Origin: JBBTIS01 sp038059855
GTDB lineage: Bacteria; Elusimicrobiota; Elusimicrobia; JACQPE01
Length of the DNA: 5,890 nucleotides
Direction: 5' to 3'
Assembly: GCA_964357255.1 (NCBI GenBank)
Contig: CAYHKQ010000092.1
Coordinates: 1-5,890 of the forward strand
Of this stretch, positions 1 through 5,889 are shown in pieces. Below the pieces are notes generated by a model, which had not been told where the DNA came from, did no database searches, and saw nothing but the letters and a program-made list of their open reading frames with translations. The position numbers and the translations under genes are program-made. Numbering within the stretch: the first letter of the stretch is position 1; every line of letters begins with the position of its first letter.

Positions 1-2
1 CG

Positions 3-1064
3 TCGGCCCGGCGCGAGGCGCGGGTTTTTTCGGCCGGCGGCGTCGCGCCGGGCCGTCCAAAAAGCCTGGAGGGATCGCAGGAGCTTTTTGATTTTTTAGA
101 GCGGGGGGATCTCGACGCGGTTATCGTCGCATTTTCGGATTTCGAGATTTCCGTATTAGCCCTTGACGCCATGTTGAGGCGCAAGGATCGGCCTATCAAC
201 GCCCTGATTGCCTCCAAGGAGCCGATGGTGGTTTTCGGCGATTATTACAGGAAGATGGCCTTAAATAACGGCCATCGGATTATCCCTTTGGACTCGGAGC
301 CGTCCGCTCTTTTTCAATGTCTTGGCGGGACGCTGGACGCGGATGATCGCGTGGACGTGATGTATTTGACCGCGAGCGGAGGCCCTTTTTATAAGAAAAT
401 TCAAAATCATCACGAGATCACTCCGCAAATGGCTTTGAAGCATCCTGTCTGGAAAATGGGTCAAAAAATTACGGTGGATTCGGCGACTCTCTTGAACAAG
501 ACGCTTGAACTCATGGAGATCAATAACCTATTTGACTTCCCTTGTGAGCGAATTAAAATTATCGTTCATCCGCAATGCGTGGTTCATTCCATGCTGGCCA
601 TGAAAAACGGTTCGATTTTGGCCCAGATGGGTCCCGCGGATATGAAAATTCCGATCCATTACGGTCTTTATTGGCCCGATGGGTTTGCGACGCGGAACGC
701 GGTGCGTCCGTTGGATTTTACCCAGGGGACCACGGAATTGACGTTTGATCCGCCGCCCTTGGACAAATTGCCGTGTCTTAAGTTTGGCCTGGAGGTGGCT
801 CATGTCGCGGAGGATCCCCGGCGCATGGCGGCGCGAGCCGCTTTGCTTGGCGCTGATGACGCGGCAGTGGAGAAATTTTTGGCGGGAGAAATTGCGTTCG
901 TTGAAATCGCTGAAATTTTGGAGAGAACCGTAGCCCGCGCCTGGGCTTATTTTTCAAAAGATCGGCAAAAATCCGGCGGTTTATTAGAGAGGGGGATTGA
1001 AATCTACCGATGGGCGCGCCATGCGGCGCGCGAGTCGGCGCGCGAGGCTGTTTTACCCCAATGA
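3..1064 (+). CDS. dxr: 1-deoxy-D-xylulose 5-phosphate reductoisomerase, 5'-truncated and divergent
   Basis: This enzyme catalyses NADPH-dependent rearrangement and reduction of DXP to MEP, the first committed step of the MEP isoprenoid pathway, in the cytosol. The frame is open from the first bases, so the ATG at 171 is internal. The GSTGSIG nucleotide-binding start lies upstream, and 353 codons are visible (numbered from base 3). Motifs in order are SKEPMVV (71-77), DSEPSALFQCL (97-107), LTASGGPF (122-129), HPVWKMG (147-153), DSATLLNKTLELME (159-172) and HPQCVVHSM (189-197). Equivalents of E. coli K125, D150, E152, S186, H209, S222, N227, K228, E231 and H257 are all present. Family-conserved positions that differ include ANKE to ASKE, H153 to Pro, HPQS to HPQC and NAANE to LGADD; the usual VGAAGL segment reads VAFSDF. 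The frame has no internal stop, so it is probably functional, though a specialised paralogue is possible. Its TGA overlaps the rseP ATG. Confidence 0.88.
   Translation, partial: SARREARVFSAGGVAPGRPKSLEGSQELFDFLERGDLDAVIVAFSDFEISVLALDAMLRRKDRPINALIASKEPMVVFGDYYRKMALNNGHRIIPLDSEPSALFQCLGGTLDADDRVDVMYLTASGGPFYKKIQNHHEITPQMALKHPVWKMGQKITVDSATLLNKTLELMEINNLFDFPCERIKIIVHPQCVVHSMLAMKNGSILAQMGPADMKIPIHYGLYWPDGFATRNAVRPLDFTQGTTELTFDPPPLDKLPCLKFGLEVAHVAEDPRRMAARAALLGADDAAVEKFLAGEIAFVEIAEILERTVARAWAYFSKDRQKSGGLLERGIEIYRWARHAARESAREAVLPQ
4..55. repeat. Perfect 13-bp inverted repeat inside the dxr coding region
   Basis: The arms are CGGCCCGGCGCGA at 4-16 and TCGCGCCGGGCCG at 43-55. They are exact reverse complements around a 26-nt interior, so the transcript could form a strong GC-rich stem. 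The region is translated in frame as part of DXR, giving residues rich in Ala, Arg, Gly and Pro just before the ELFDFLERGDLDAVIV segment. It shares no clear sequence with the nadC repeat. It may be an inserted palindromic element or only a GC-rich coincidence. Confidence 0.6.
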
Positions 1065-2152
1065 TCGCTCTTAGCATCATCGTCGCCCTGGGCCTGGTGG
1101 TATTTATTCACGAAGGCGGTCATTTTCTTTGCTGTAAATGGCTCAAAATTCGCGTTCTTACATTCGCTTTCGGCTTCGGTCCGGAGCTACTTGGATTTAC
1201 CAGAGGCCAGACCCGCTATTCGATATGCGCCTTTCCCTTGGGCGGTTTTATTAAACCGGCCGGAGATGACCCGGAGGATCTAAGCGGCGCGGGAGATGAG
1301 TTTTTTGCCAAGAGCTGGAAGGAAAGAATTTTGGTGGCGTTGGCCGGTCCGGCCATGAATTATGTTCTCTCTTTTGTCCTATTTTGGTTCGCTTTTTGGT
1401 GGTTCGGCCTGCCTGATTACGCCAAGGTTCCCGTGGTGGGCGCGGTGTTTTCCGGCTCGCCGGCCCAGGCCGCTGGCATTAGGGTGGGCGACCGCGTGGA
1501 GCGCGTTCGTTTGACGTCGAGCCAATCCGCGATCGCTGTGCGCGGCTGGGACGAGCTGGCTAATTTTATTCACGATCATCCCGATTCGGTTTTAATCCTG
1601 GATCTGTTCCGAGATAATTCGCCCCTTTCGATCGAGGTGACTTCCAAGAAGGACCCCAGCCGAGGTATCGGCTTAATCGGCATTACACCGCAAACCGTGT
1701 ATCAGCGCGTGGGTCCGTTTCGCGCGGCGAGTCTGAGCGTGCGCCAGATGATTCATTACAGCGTCATCAGCGTCACCTATCTTGCCGATCGCCTCATACG
1801 CTGGCAAAAACCGGATTTGGCCGGTCCCATCGGGATTATCAGCATGATGAATCAGGCGGCGAAATCAAGCGTGGCCGATTTTCTTGGACTTTTAGCCATT
1901 ATCTCGGTTGCCATAGGTTTTTTTAACCTATTCCCAGTGCCGATGCTCGACGGCGGCCATGTGCTTCTCTATATATGGGAAGGCATCAGCCGGCGTAAAA
2001 TAACGAGAAATTTTTTGATGAAAGCCAATTCGGTGGGCTTGGCGATGTTGATTCCCGTATTTTTGTTCGCTTTTTATAATGATTTGGAGCGCCTGTGGAA
2101 TAAGCGCGCGGGCAAGTCCAAGACGGAATTTCAGGAGATCATGAAAAAGTAA
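1061..2152 (+). CDS. rseP: RseP-family site-2 intramembrane zinc metalloprotease
   Basis: This membrane protease (peptidase family M50B, 363 residues) cuts transmembrane segments of anti-sigma factors or remnant signal peptides inside the inner membrane. TM1 (about 1-22) carries the zinc motif HEGGH (17-21), where the middle residues are usually xLG. FAFGFGPEL (35-43) and FPLGGFIKPAGDD (58-70) match the family's membrane-associated loop. TM2 spans about 88-117 with AGPAMN (95-100). A single PDZ domain (about 123-205) contains GSPAQAAGIRVGDRV. GPIGII (255-260) precedes TM3, and FNLFPVPMLDGGH (288-300) supplies the third zinc ligand, D297. TM4 is about 322-342. E. coli RseP has two PDZ domains and about 450 residues, so this is the common one-PDZ form. 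The start at 1061 is preferred over the in-frame ATG at 1010 because it forms an ATGA overlap with dxr and places TM1 at the N-terminus as in relatives. The only upstream Shine-Dalgarno-like element is a weak GAGG at 1044-1047, which suggests coupled translation. Confidence 0.93.
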   Translation: MIALSIIVALGLVVFIHEGGHFLCCKWLKIRVLTFAFGFGPELLGFTRGQTRYSICAFPLGGFIKPAGDDPEDLSGAGDEFFAKSWKERILVALAGPAMNYVLSFVLFWFAFWWFGLPDYAKVPVVGAVFSGSPAQAAGIRVGDRVERVRLTSSQSAIAVRGWDELANFIHDHPDSVLILDLFRDNSPLSIEVTSKKDPSRGIGLIGITPQTVYQRVGPFRAASLSVRQMIHYSVISVTYLADRLIRWQKPDLAGPIGIISMMNQAAKSSVADFLGLLAIISVAIGFFNLFPVPMLDGGHVLLYIWEGISRRKITRNFLMKANSVGLAMLIPVFLFAFYNDLERLWNKRAGKSKTEFQEIMKK

Positions 2153-2154
2153 AG

Positions 2155-3906
2155 ATGTTATTCTCCAAATTTTTCATCCCCACTCTTCGCGAAGATCCGG
2201 CTGACGCTGACGCGGTGTCTCACCGCCTGCTTGTGCGGGGGGGATATATTCGCAAGGTGACAGGCGGCATTTATGAGTGGTTGCCCCTGGGGCTCAAGGT
2301 TTTAAAGAAGGTCGAGCGGATCGTTCGTGAAGAGATGGACGCGGCGGGCGGGCTTGAGGTGTGGCTACCCCTGGTGCAACCCAAGGAACTTTGGGTTGAG
2401 AGCGGGCGCTGGGCCAAATACGGCAGGGAGCTTCTGCGAATTAAGGACAGGAAGGACGCTGAGTTTTGTTTAGCGCCGACCGCTGAGGAGGCAATGACGG
2501 CGCTGGTCGCCAAAAACGTGCGTTCTTGGCGGTCCTTGCCCATGATGCTTTATCAATTCGGAACCAAGTTTCGCGATGAGATTCGGCCGCGTTTCGGCCT
2601 TTTGAGAGGACGCGAATTTTACATGAAAGACGCTTATTCCTTTCATGCGGACGAGGCCGACGCGGACCGTTATTATCAAGTGATGTCGCAGGCCTATTCG
2701 AAGGTTTTTGACCGGATGGGGCTTCGTTACCGCGCGGTTGAGGCGGATACCGGGCCCATCGGAGGAAGTTTTTCCCATGAATTTATGGTTTTGGCCCAGA
2801 CCGGAGAGGACGAGATTACCTATTGTCCGGCCTGTTCCTACGCGGCCAATCTCGAACGCTCGGAGTGCGCGGCCAATGGCACGCTCGCCGCTAGCCTGTC
2901 GCCGCTAGCGAGTCCGGAAGATGTGGCCACCCCTGGGCTTTGCACCGTTGACGATGTGTCTGAATTTCTTAAGGTGCCTAAAAACCGTTTTATCAAGACT
3001 CTTTTTTTCTGGACCCAGGACAAAAAGCCCGTGATTTGCCTTTTACGCGGCGATCATGATCTCAATGAGGTCAAGCTAAGGCATGCGCTCTCATGCGAGG
3101 GCTTGCTTAAGATGGATCCCAAGGATTATGAGGCGTTAGTGGGCGCTCCCGTGGGATTCGCCGGGCCCGTGAATTTGGTCGAGAGGGCCAAGGCGTTTCA
3201 TCCATTGGCCGCGGTAGTGGCTGATTTCGCGGTCGAGGGCATTCGCGACGGAGTGTCCGGAGCGAACCGCGCGGATCACCATAGCGCGCATTTGGCCTGG
3301 GGACGCGATTTTGGGGCTGATCTTGTCAAGGATATTCGCAGGGCCGCGCCCGGTGATTCGTGCCCGCGCTGCCAAAAAGGCGCGATGGTTTTTCAAAAAG
3401 GGATCGAAGTGGGCCATGTCTTTAAGCTTGGGCTTAAATACTCTGAAGCGCTTAACGCCGTATACCTCGATGCCCAGGGTAAGTCTCATCCCATGGTGAT
3501 GGGCACTTATGGCATCGGCGTTTCGCGCATTGTAGCGGCCGCGGTTGAGCAAAATTATGATGCGAGCGGAATTTTGTGGTCCAGGGCCATCGCGCCTTAC
3601 GAGGTTTTGTTGACCTGCCTGGACATGGATGACCCTAATGTCAAGGCTCAGGCCCGGCGGCTATACGAGGATTTGAAAAAGGCGGGTCTTGAAATTCTTT
3701 TTGACGACCGGACGGAAAGTCCGGGCGTGAAATTTAAGGATGCGGATTTGATCGGAATTCCACTCAGGATCACGGTGGGCGCGCGCAGTCTCGCCAAAGG
3801 CGAGGTTGAATTGAAATTACGAAATTCCAAAACGCCGTCCGTTGTGCCATTGGATCAGACCGTAGCCGCCGCCCATCGTCTTCTGGCGCAATACTCTTTG
3901 CAGTGA
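2155..3906 (+). CDS. proS: Prolyl-tRNA synthetase, bacterial type with INS editing domain
   Basis: This class II synthetase attaches proline to tRNA(Pro) in the cytosol. Its 583 residues match the usual bacterial length of about 570. The N-terminal catalytic part holds motif 1 around LPLGLKVLKKVERIVREEM (43-61) and motif 2, FRDEIRPRFGLLRG (139-152) followed by REFYMKD. A Pro/Ser/Ala linker (about 238-262) leads into the INS (YbaK-like) editing domain of about 263-395. That domain includes K281 in FIKTL, equivalent to the E. coli editing lysine K279, and GANRADHH (369-376). GIEVGHVFKLGLKYS (416-430) and motif 3, MGTYGIGVSR (449-458), follow, then the anticodon-binding domain (about 480-583). 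Thr451 stands where most bacterial ProRSs have Cys in motif 3, and IxWP reads ILWS. Two CxxC pairs (C224/C227, C403/C406) flank the INS domain. The ATG lies 2 nt after the rseP stop; the nearest AGGAG (2133-2137) is 17 nt away, so translation probably depends on re-initiation. Confidence 0.97.
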   Translation: MLFSKFFIPTLREDPADADAVSHRLLVRGGYIRKVTGGIYEWLPLGLKVLKKVERIVREEMDAAGGLEVWLPLVQPKELWVESGRWAKYGRELLRIKDRKDAEFCLAPTAEEAMTALVAKNVRSWRSLPMMLYQFGTKFRDEIRPRFGLLRGREFYMKDAYSFHADEADADRYYQVMSQAYSKVFDRMGLRYRAVEADTGPIGGSFSHEFMVLAQTGEDEITYCPACSYAANLERSECAANGTLAASLSPLASPEDVATPGLCTVDDVSEFLKVPKNRFIKTLFFWTQDKKPVICLLRGDHDLNEVKLRHALSCEGLLKMDPKDYEALVGAPVGFAGPVNLVERAKAFHPLAAVVADFAVEGIRDGVSGANRADHHSAHLAWGRDFGADLVKDIRRAAPGDSCPRCQKGAMVFQKGIEVGHVFKLGLKYSEALNAVYLDAQGKSHPMVMGTYGIGVSRIVAAAVEQNYDASGILWSRAIAPYEVLLTCLDMDDPNVKAQARRLYEDLKKAGLEILFDDRTESPGVKFKDADLIGIPLRITVGARSLAKGEVELKLRNSKTPSVVPLDQTVAAAHRLLAQYSLQ

Positions 3907-4748
3907 ATATTCAGGGCAAAATTGCCCTTGTCACCGGGGCCTCCGGCGGCATCGGCAAAGCCATTGCAGGGGAGCTCGTTGCCCGTGGCGCCCGCGTGGC
4001 ATTGGCCAGCCGAAGGCTTCCTGAACTCCAAGCCATCGTCCAAGAGTGGAGTAAGGCTCATCCCTCTTGGGCCCAACGGCTTTTTCCCGTTACGCTTGAC
4101 GTTCAAAGCGAGCAAAGTTGTCGTGAGGCGGTGGACGCGGTGGGCGGCCATTGGGGCGGCCTGGATATCTTGGTCAACAATGCGGGTTTTGGCCTATATG
4201 GGCCCACGGCCGCCGCCTCTATAGAGGAGGCAAAGGGTCTTTTCGATACCAATTATTTTGGCGCTTGCCGCATGGTTTTGGCTGCTTTGCCCGCTTTGAA
4301 GCGCTCCGGCCAGGCTTCGATCGCTATGATTTCCTCAATTGCGGGAACGATGGGGGTTCCCTGGATGAGCCATTACGGCGCAACCAAGGCGGCCATGAAC
4401 AATTGGTCCGAGTCCTTGCGTATCGAGTTTGCTCCTTATAGTATCCATGTGCTGGCAGTCTTGCCCGGCATGACCAAGACTTCGTTTGGCGTTAATTCCG
4501 TTTATGTCGGCGGCGGCAGGATTCCTACCGGCGGCATGGTGGGCCACAGCGCGGATTTTGTGGCTCGCGTGACTTGCGATGGCATTGAAAAAGGGAGACG
4601 TTATGTGATTGTCGGGTGGAACAATCGTTTGCTTGTGATGGCTTGGCGGCTTTTTGCTCCCGTGGCCGAACGCGTGATGGCCCGGCTGTTTGGGCCGTGG
4701 GATGGGGAGGGAGAATGGGCGAGAGGGAGAGGGGGAGAGGGGAAATGA
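3903..4748 (+). CDS. Classical short-chain dehydrogenase/reductase (SDR), substrate unknown
   Basis: This is a Rossmann-fold NAD(P)H-dependent oxidoreductase of 281 residues. It shows TGASGGIG (11-18), LVNNAGFG (90-97), the catalytic Asn in DTNYFG (N117), ISS (143-145) before the active-site Tyr, YGATK (Y158, K162) and LPGMTKT (187-193). The Arg pair R37/R38 at the end of strand 2 points to NADP(H) rather than NAD(H). After the catalytic domain comes a hydrophobic, amphipathic stretch (about 241-264), typical of DHRS7-like SDRs that may touch the membrane. The end is a Gly/Glu/Arg tail encoded by purine-rich DNA. The start is a GTG that overlaps the proS stop (GTGA) and begins only ten residues before the nucleotide-binding motif, as expected for the family. 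No neighbour indicates the substrate; lipid or 3-oxoacyl reduction is a guess. Confidence 0.9.
   Translation: MNIQGKIALVTGASGGIGKAIAGELVARGARVALASRRLPELQAIVQEWSKAHPSWAQRLFPVTLDVQSEQSCREAVDAVGGHWGGLDILVNNAGFGLYGPTAAASIEEAKGLFDTNYFGACRMVLAALPALKRSGQASIAMISSIAGTMGVPWMSHYGATKAAMNNWSESLRIEFAPYSIHVLAVLPGMTKTSFGVNSVYVGGGRIPTGGMVGHSADFVARVTCDGIEKGRRYVIVGWNNRLLVMAWRLFAPVAERVMARLFGPWDGEGEWARGRGGEGK
4721..4744 (+). promoter_or_regulatory. Homopurine Shine-Dalgarno tract for nadC
   Basis: Every base here is a purine (25 in a row counting the A of the nadC ATG), with several GAG and GGGG cores, and it abuts the ATG at 4745. It is the only strong ribosome-binding region in the operon. It also encodes the last residues of the SDR (RGRGGEGK), so the SDR tail may be shaped by the need to start nadC. 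Confidence 0.6.
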
Positions 4749-5722
4749 GCGGGCCGATAATTGCTTCCGCTCAGATCAAATCGTTGGTGCGTCTGGCCCT
4801 GGCCGAGGATCGGGCGAAGATGGATGTGACGAGCAGGGCGTTATTTGAGCGAGGGGACAGGGCTTGCGGTTATGTGATTTTTAAGGGGGAGCGGGCGGTG
4901 GTTTGCGGGATGGATTTTGCCAGGGAGGCGTTTTGCGGGTTTGACCCTTGCGTTCGAGCGCGGTATCTCTGCCGCGAAGGCCGGACAATCCGCAGGGGAG
5001 CCAAAATTTTGTCCGTCAAAGGGCCGGCGCGGGCGATTTTGGCCGCGGAACGCACGGCGCTTAATTTTATTTGCCATTTGAGCGGCATTGCCACGGAAAC
5101 GGCCCGATTTGTGCAAGCCGCCGCGAGCCGCAAAGCGCGTTTTGTTGTTTCGGATACGAGAAAAACCCATCCGGGCCTGCGCCTGGCGGAGAAATACGCG
5201 GTCAAGACCGGCGGCGGCGAGCCGCATCGAAGGGACCTGGCTTCGTTCGCCATGATTAAGGACAATCACTTGAGGGTTTTTCAACGGCTTCACGGCCCCG
5301 GCTGGGGCCGGGCGCTGGCCGTAAAAATTCGCGGCCTTCGGCGCCGGGGCCTTGAGGTTGAGGTTGAAGTGCAGTCTCTCAAAGAATTGAGCGAGGTTCT
5401 GGCCATCGCGCCTGGGGCGCAACCGGGTCCCCGAAGCTCTGCGCAGGGGGCCGCCGCGCCTGGGGCGCTCATTGGTCCCCGAAGCTCTGCGCAGGGGGCC
5501 GCCAGGCCGGACTGGATTATGCTCGACAATTTTAACGGGCCCGTCCTTCGCCGCGCCGTGGACAGGATTCGGTCTGCCGCGCCTGAAATTAAGATAGAGG
5601 TCTCAGGGGGCGTGCGCCTGGACGGATTGCTCGCCCTAGCTTCACTCCCAATTGACCGCGTCTCCTCCGGCGCAATCGTTCACTCCGCCCCTTTCGCTGA
5701 TTTTAGCCTCGAGTTTTTTTAA
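4745..5722 (+). CDS. nadC: Quinolinate phosphoribosyltransferase (decarboxylating), with 32-residue in-frame repeat insertion
   Basis: This cytosolic enzyme converts quinolinate and PRPP to nicotinate mononucleotide, CO2 and PPi in de novo NAD synthesis. Motifs in order are LALAEDR (17-23), AERTALNF (101-108) with LSGIATET (112-119), SDTRKTHPGLR (136-146), GGGEPHR (156-162), IKDNH (171-175), EVEVEV (204-209), WIMLDNF (257-263) and IEVSGG (284-289). All match the family's substrate and phosphate contacts. One difference is GGGEPHR where GGGxNHR is usual. The protein has 325 residues, and NadC is normally about 280-297. The excess is explained by residues 222-253, two copies of a 16-residue repeat (APGAxxGPRSSAQGAA) between LSEVLAI and RPDWIMLDN. 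In the barrel this helix-to-strand loop should lie on the face opposite the active site, so activity is probably kept. The start at 4745 (ATGA overlap with the SDR) is chosen over the in-frame ATG at 4616, which would run through the SDR gene and precede the normal NadC N-terminus. No nadA or nadB is visible. Confidence 0.95.
   Translation: MSGPIIASAQIKSLVRLALAEDRAKMDVTSRALFERGDRACGYVIFKGERAVVCGMDFAREAFCGFDPCVRARYLCREGRTIRRGAKILSVKGPARAILAAERTALNFICHLSGIATETARFVQAAASRKARFVVSDTRKTHPGLRLAEKYAVKTGGGEPHRRDLASFAMIKDNHLRVFQRLHGPGWGRALAVKIRGLRRRGLEVEVEVQSLKELSEVLAIAPGAQPGPRSSAQGAAAPGALIGPRSSAQGAARPDWIMLDNFNGPVLRRAVDRIRSAAPEIKIEVSGGVRLDGLLALASLPIDRVSSGAIVHSAPFADFSLEFF
5408..5455 (+). repeat. 48-nt hairpin-forming repeat in nadC, copy 1
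   Basis: The unit begins GCGCCTGGGGCGC, a hairpin with a perfect 5-bp stem and TGG loop (5408-5420). A 5-nt block AACCG (5421-5425) follows. A second arm pair, GGTCCCC (5426-5432) and GGGGGCC (5446-5452), gives seven pairs including one T-G wobble around a 13-nt loop. The unit starts exactly on codon 222 and encodes 16 residues. No stop codon occurs in any of its six frames. It differs from copy 2 only in the 5-nt block. Confidence 0.9.
5456..5503 (+). repeat. 48-nt hairpin-forming repeat in nadC, copy 2
   Basis: This directly adjoins copy 1 with the same 48-nt period, and 43 of 48 bases are identical. All five differences are consecutive: TCATT at 5469-5473 replaces AACCG. The hairpins recur at 5456-5468 and at 5474-5480/5494-5500. 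It encodes residues 238-253 in the same reading frame. Five of six frames are open; the variable block creates one reverse-strand TGA. Confidence 0.9.
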
Positions 5723-5733
5723 CGCCGCTTCCG
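5723..5733. other. 11-nt convergent intergenic junction without visible terminator
   Basis: This is the only gap between nadC and the opposing reading frame. A T-run sits at the very end of nadC (5714-5720), but no GC-rich stem precedes it. The only local stem is a 4-bp AACG/CGTT pair (5721-5724 with 5732-5735). Termination may be Rho-dependent, or each transcript may end inside the opposing gene. Confidence 0.45.
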
Positions 5734-5889
5734 TTATTCTTCGAAGAAATTATTTGATTTCTTTTTTTCGTTGGCCGGCTCTTGATCGGACGCGGGGGGC
5801 GGCTGGGAGGGCGATTCTTCCATCCCCGGTAATTTTTCAATAGTTGTGAAGGTAGGCGTTTTTTTCTCGGCTTCGGCGTTAACCGGGGC
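5734..5889 (-). CDS. C-terminal 51 residues of an unidentified protein, partial
   Basis: The minus strand is open from the window edge to a TAA at 5734-5736, giving 51 residues of the end of a gene whose body lies beyond the window. The visible part has no recognisable domain. It is rich in Pro, Glu, Lys and Ser, includes the segments TIEKLPGMEESPS and SQPPPASDQEP, and finishes KKKSNNFFEE. This is typical of a disordered, charged C-terminal tail. The last four codons form the palindrome TTCTTCGAAGAA (5737-5748). The gene converges on nadC with 11 nt between the stop codons. The composition is protein-like and a convergent gene fits the end of the operon, but a chance open frame of this length cannot be excluded. 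No function is proposed. Confidence 0.6.
   Translation of the reverse strand, partial: APVNAEAEKKTPTFTTIEKLPGMEESPSQPPPASDQEPANEKKKSNNFFEE

Noticed and set aside
171..173. ATG at 171 as the start of dxr
   Set aside because: The same frame is open for 56 more codons to the window edge and encodes recognisable DXR sequence (ELFDFLERGDLDAVIV) upstream. The ATG is internal.
1024..1046. Direct repeat CGGCGCGCGAG at 1024-1034 and 1036-1046 at the end of dxr
   Set aside because: It encodes a simple Ala-Arg-Glu helix repeat (ARESARE) at a variable C-terminus. It is too short and low in complexity to claim more.
1010..1060. 17-residue N-terminal extension of RseP from the ATG at 1010
   Set aside because: It would place a Gly/Ala/Arg-rich segment before TM1, unlike the family, and the ATG at 1061 makes a standard ATGA overlap with dxr.
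4216..4227. Perfect 12-bp palindrome CCTCTATAGAGG in the SDR gene
   Set aside because: It lies inside well-conserved coding sequence with no operator context, and one such palindrome is expected by chance at this scale.
4616..4744. Longer NadC starting at 4616
   Set aside because: The extra 43 codons overlap the SDR gene, have no similarity to NadC, and the ATG at 4745 has a strong ribosome-binding region.
4841..5422. Long minus-strand open frame (193 codons) antisense to nadC
   Set aside because: It is explained by GC-rich codon shadowing of NadC. Its Arg/Pro/Ala-rich translation shows no domain.
5408..5503. CRISPR array
   Set aside because: There are only two directly abutting units inside a conserved coding gene, and the only variable part is 5 nt, too short for a spacer.
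5290..5529. Minus-strand frame across the nadC repeat as a gene
   Set aside because: It is open mainly because the repeat lacks stops, and it lies antisense to clearly conserved NadC.
5737..5748. TTCTTCGAAGAA as a terminator hairpin
   Set aside because: It follows directly from the codons for Phe-Phe-Glu-Glu, could form only a weak AT-rich stem of about 4 bp, and has no following T-run in the right place.
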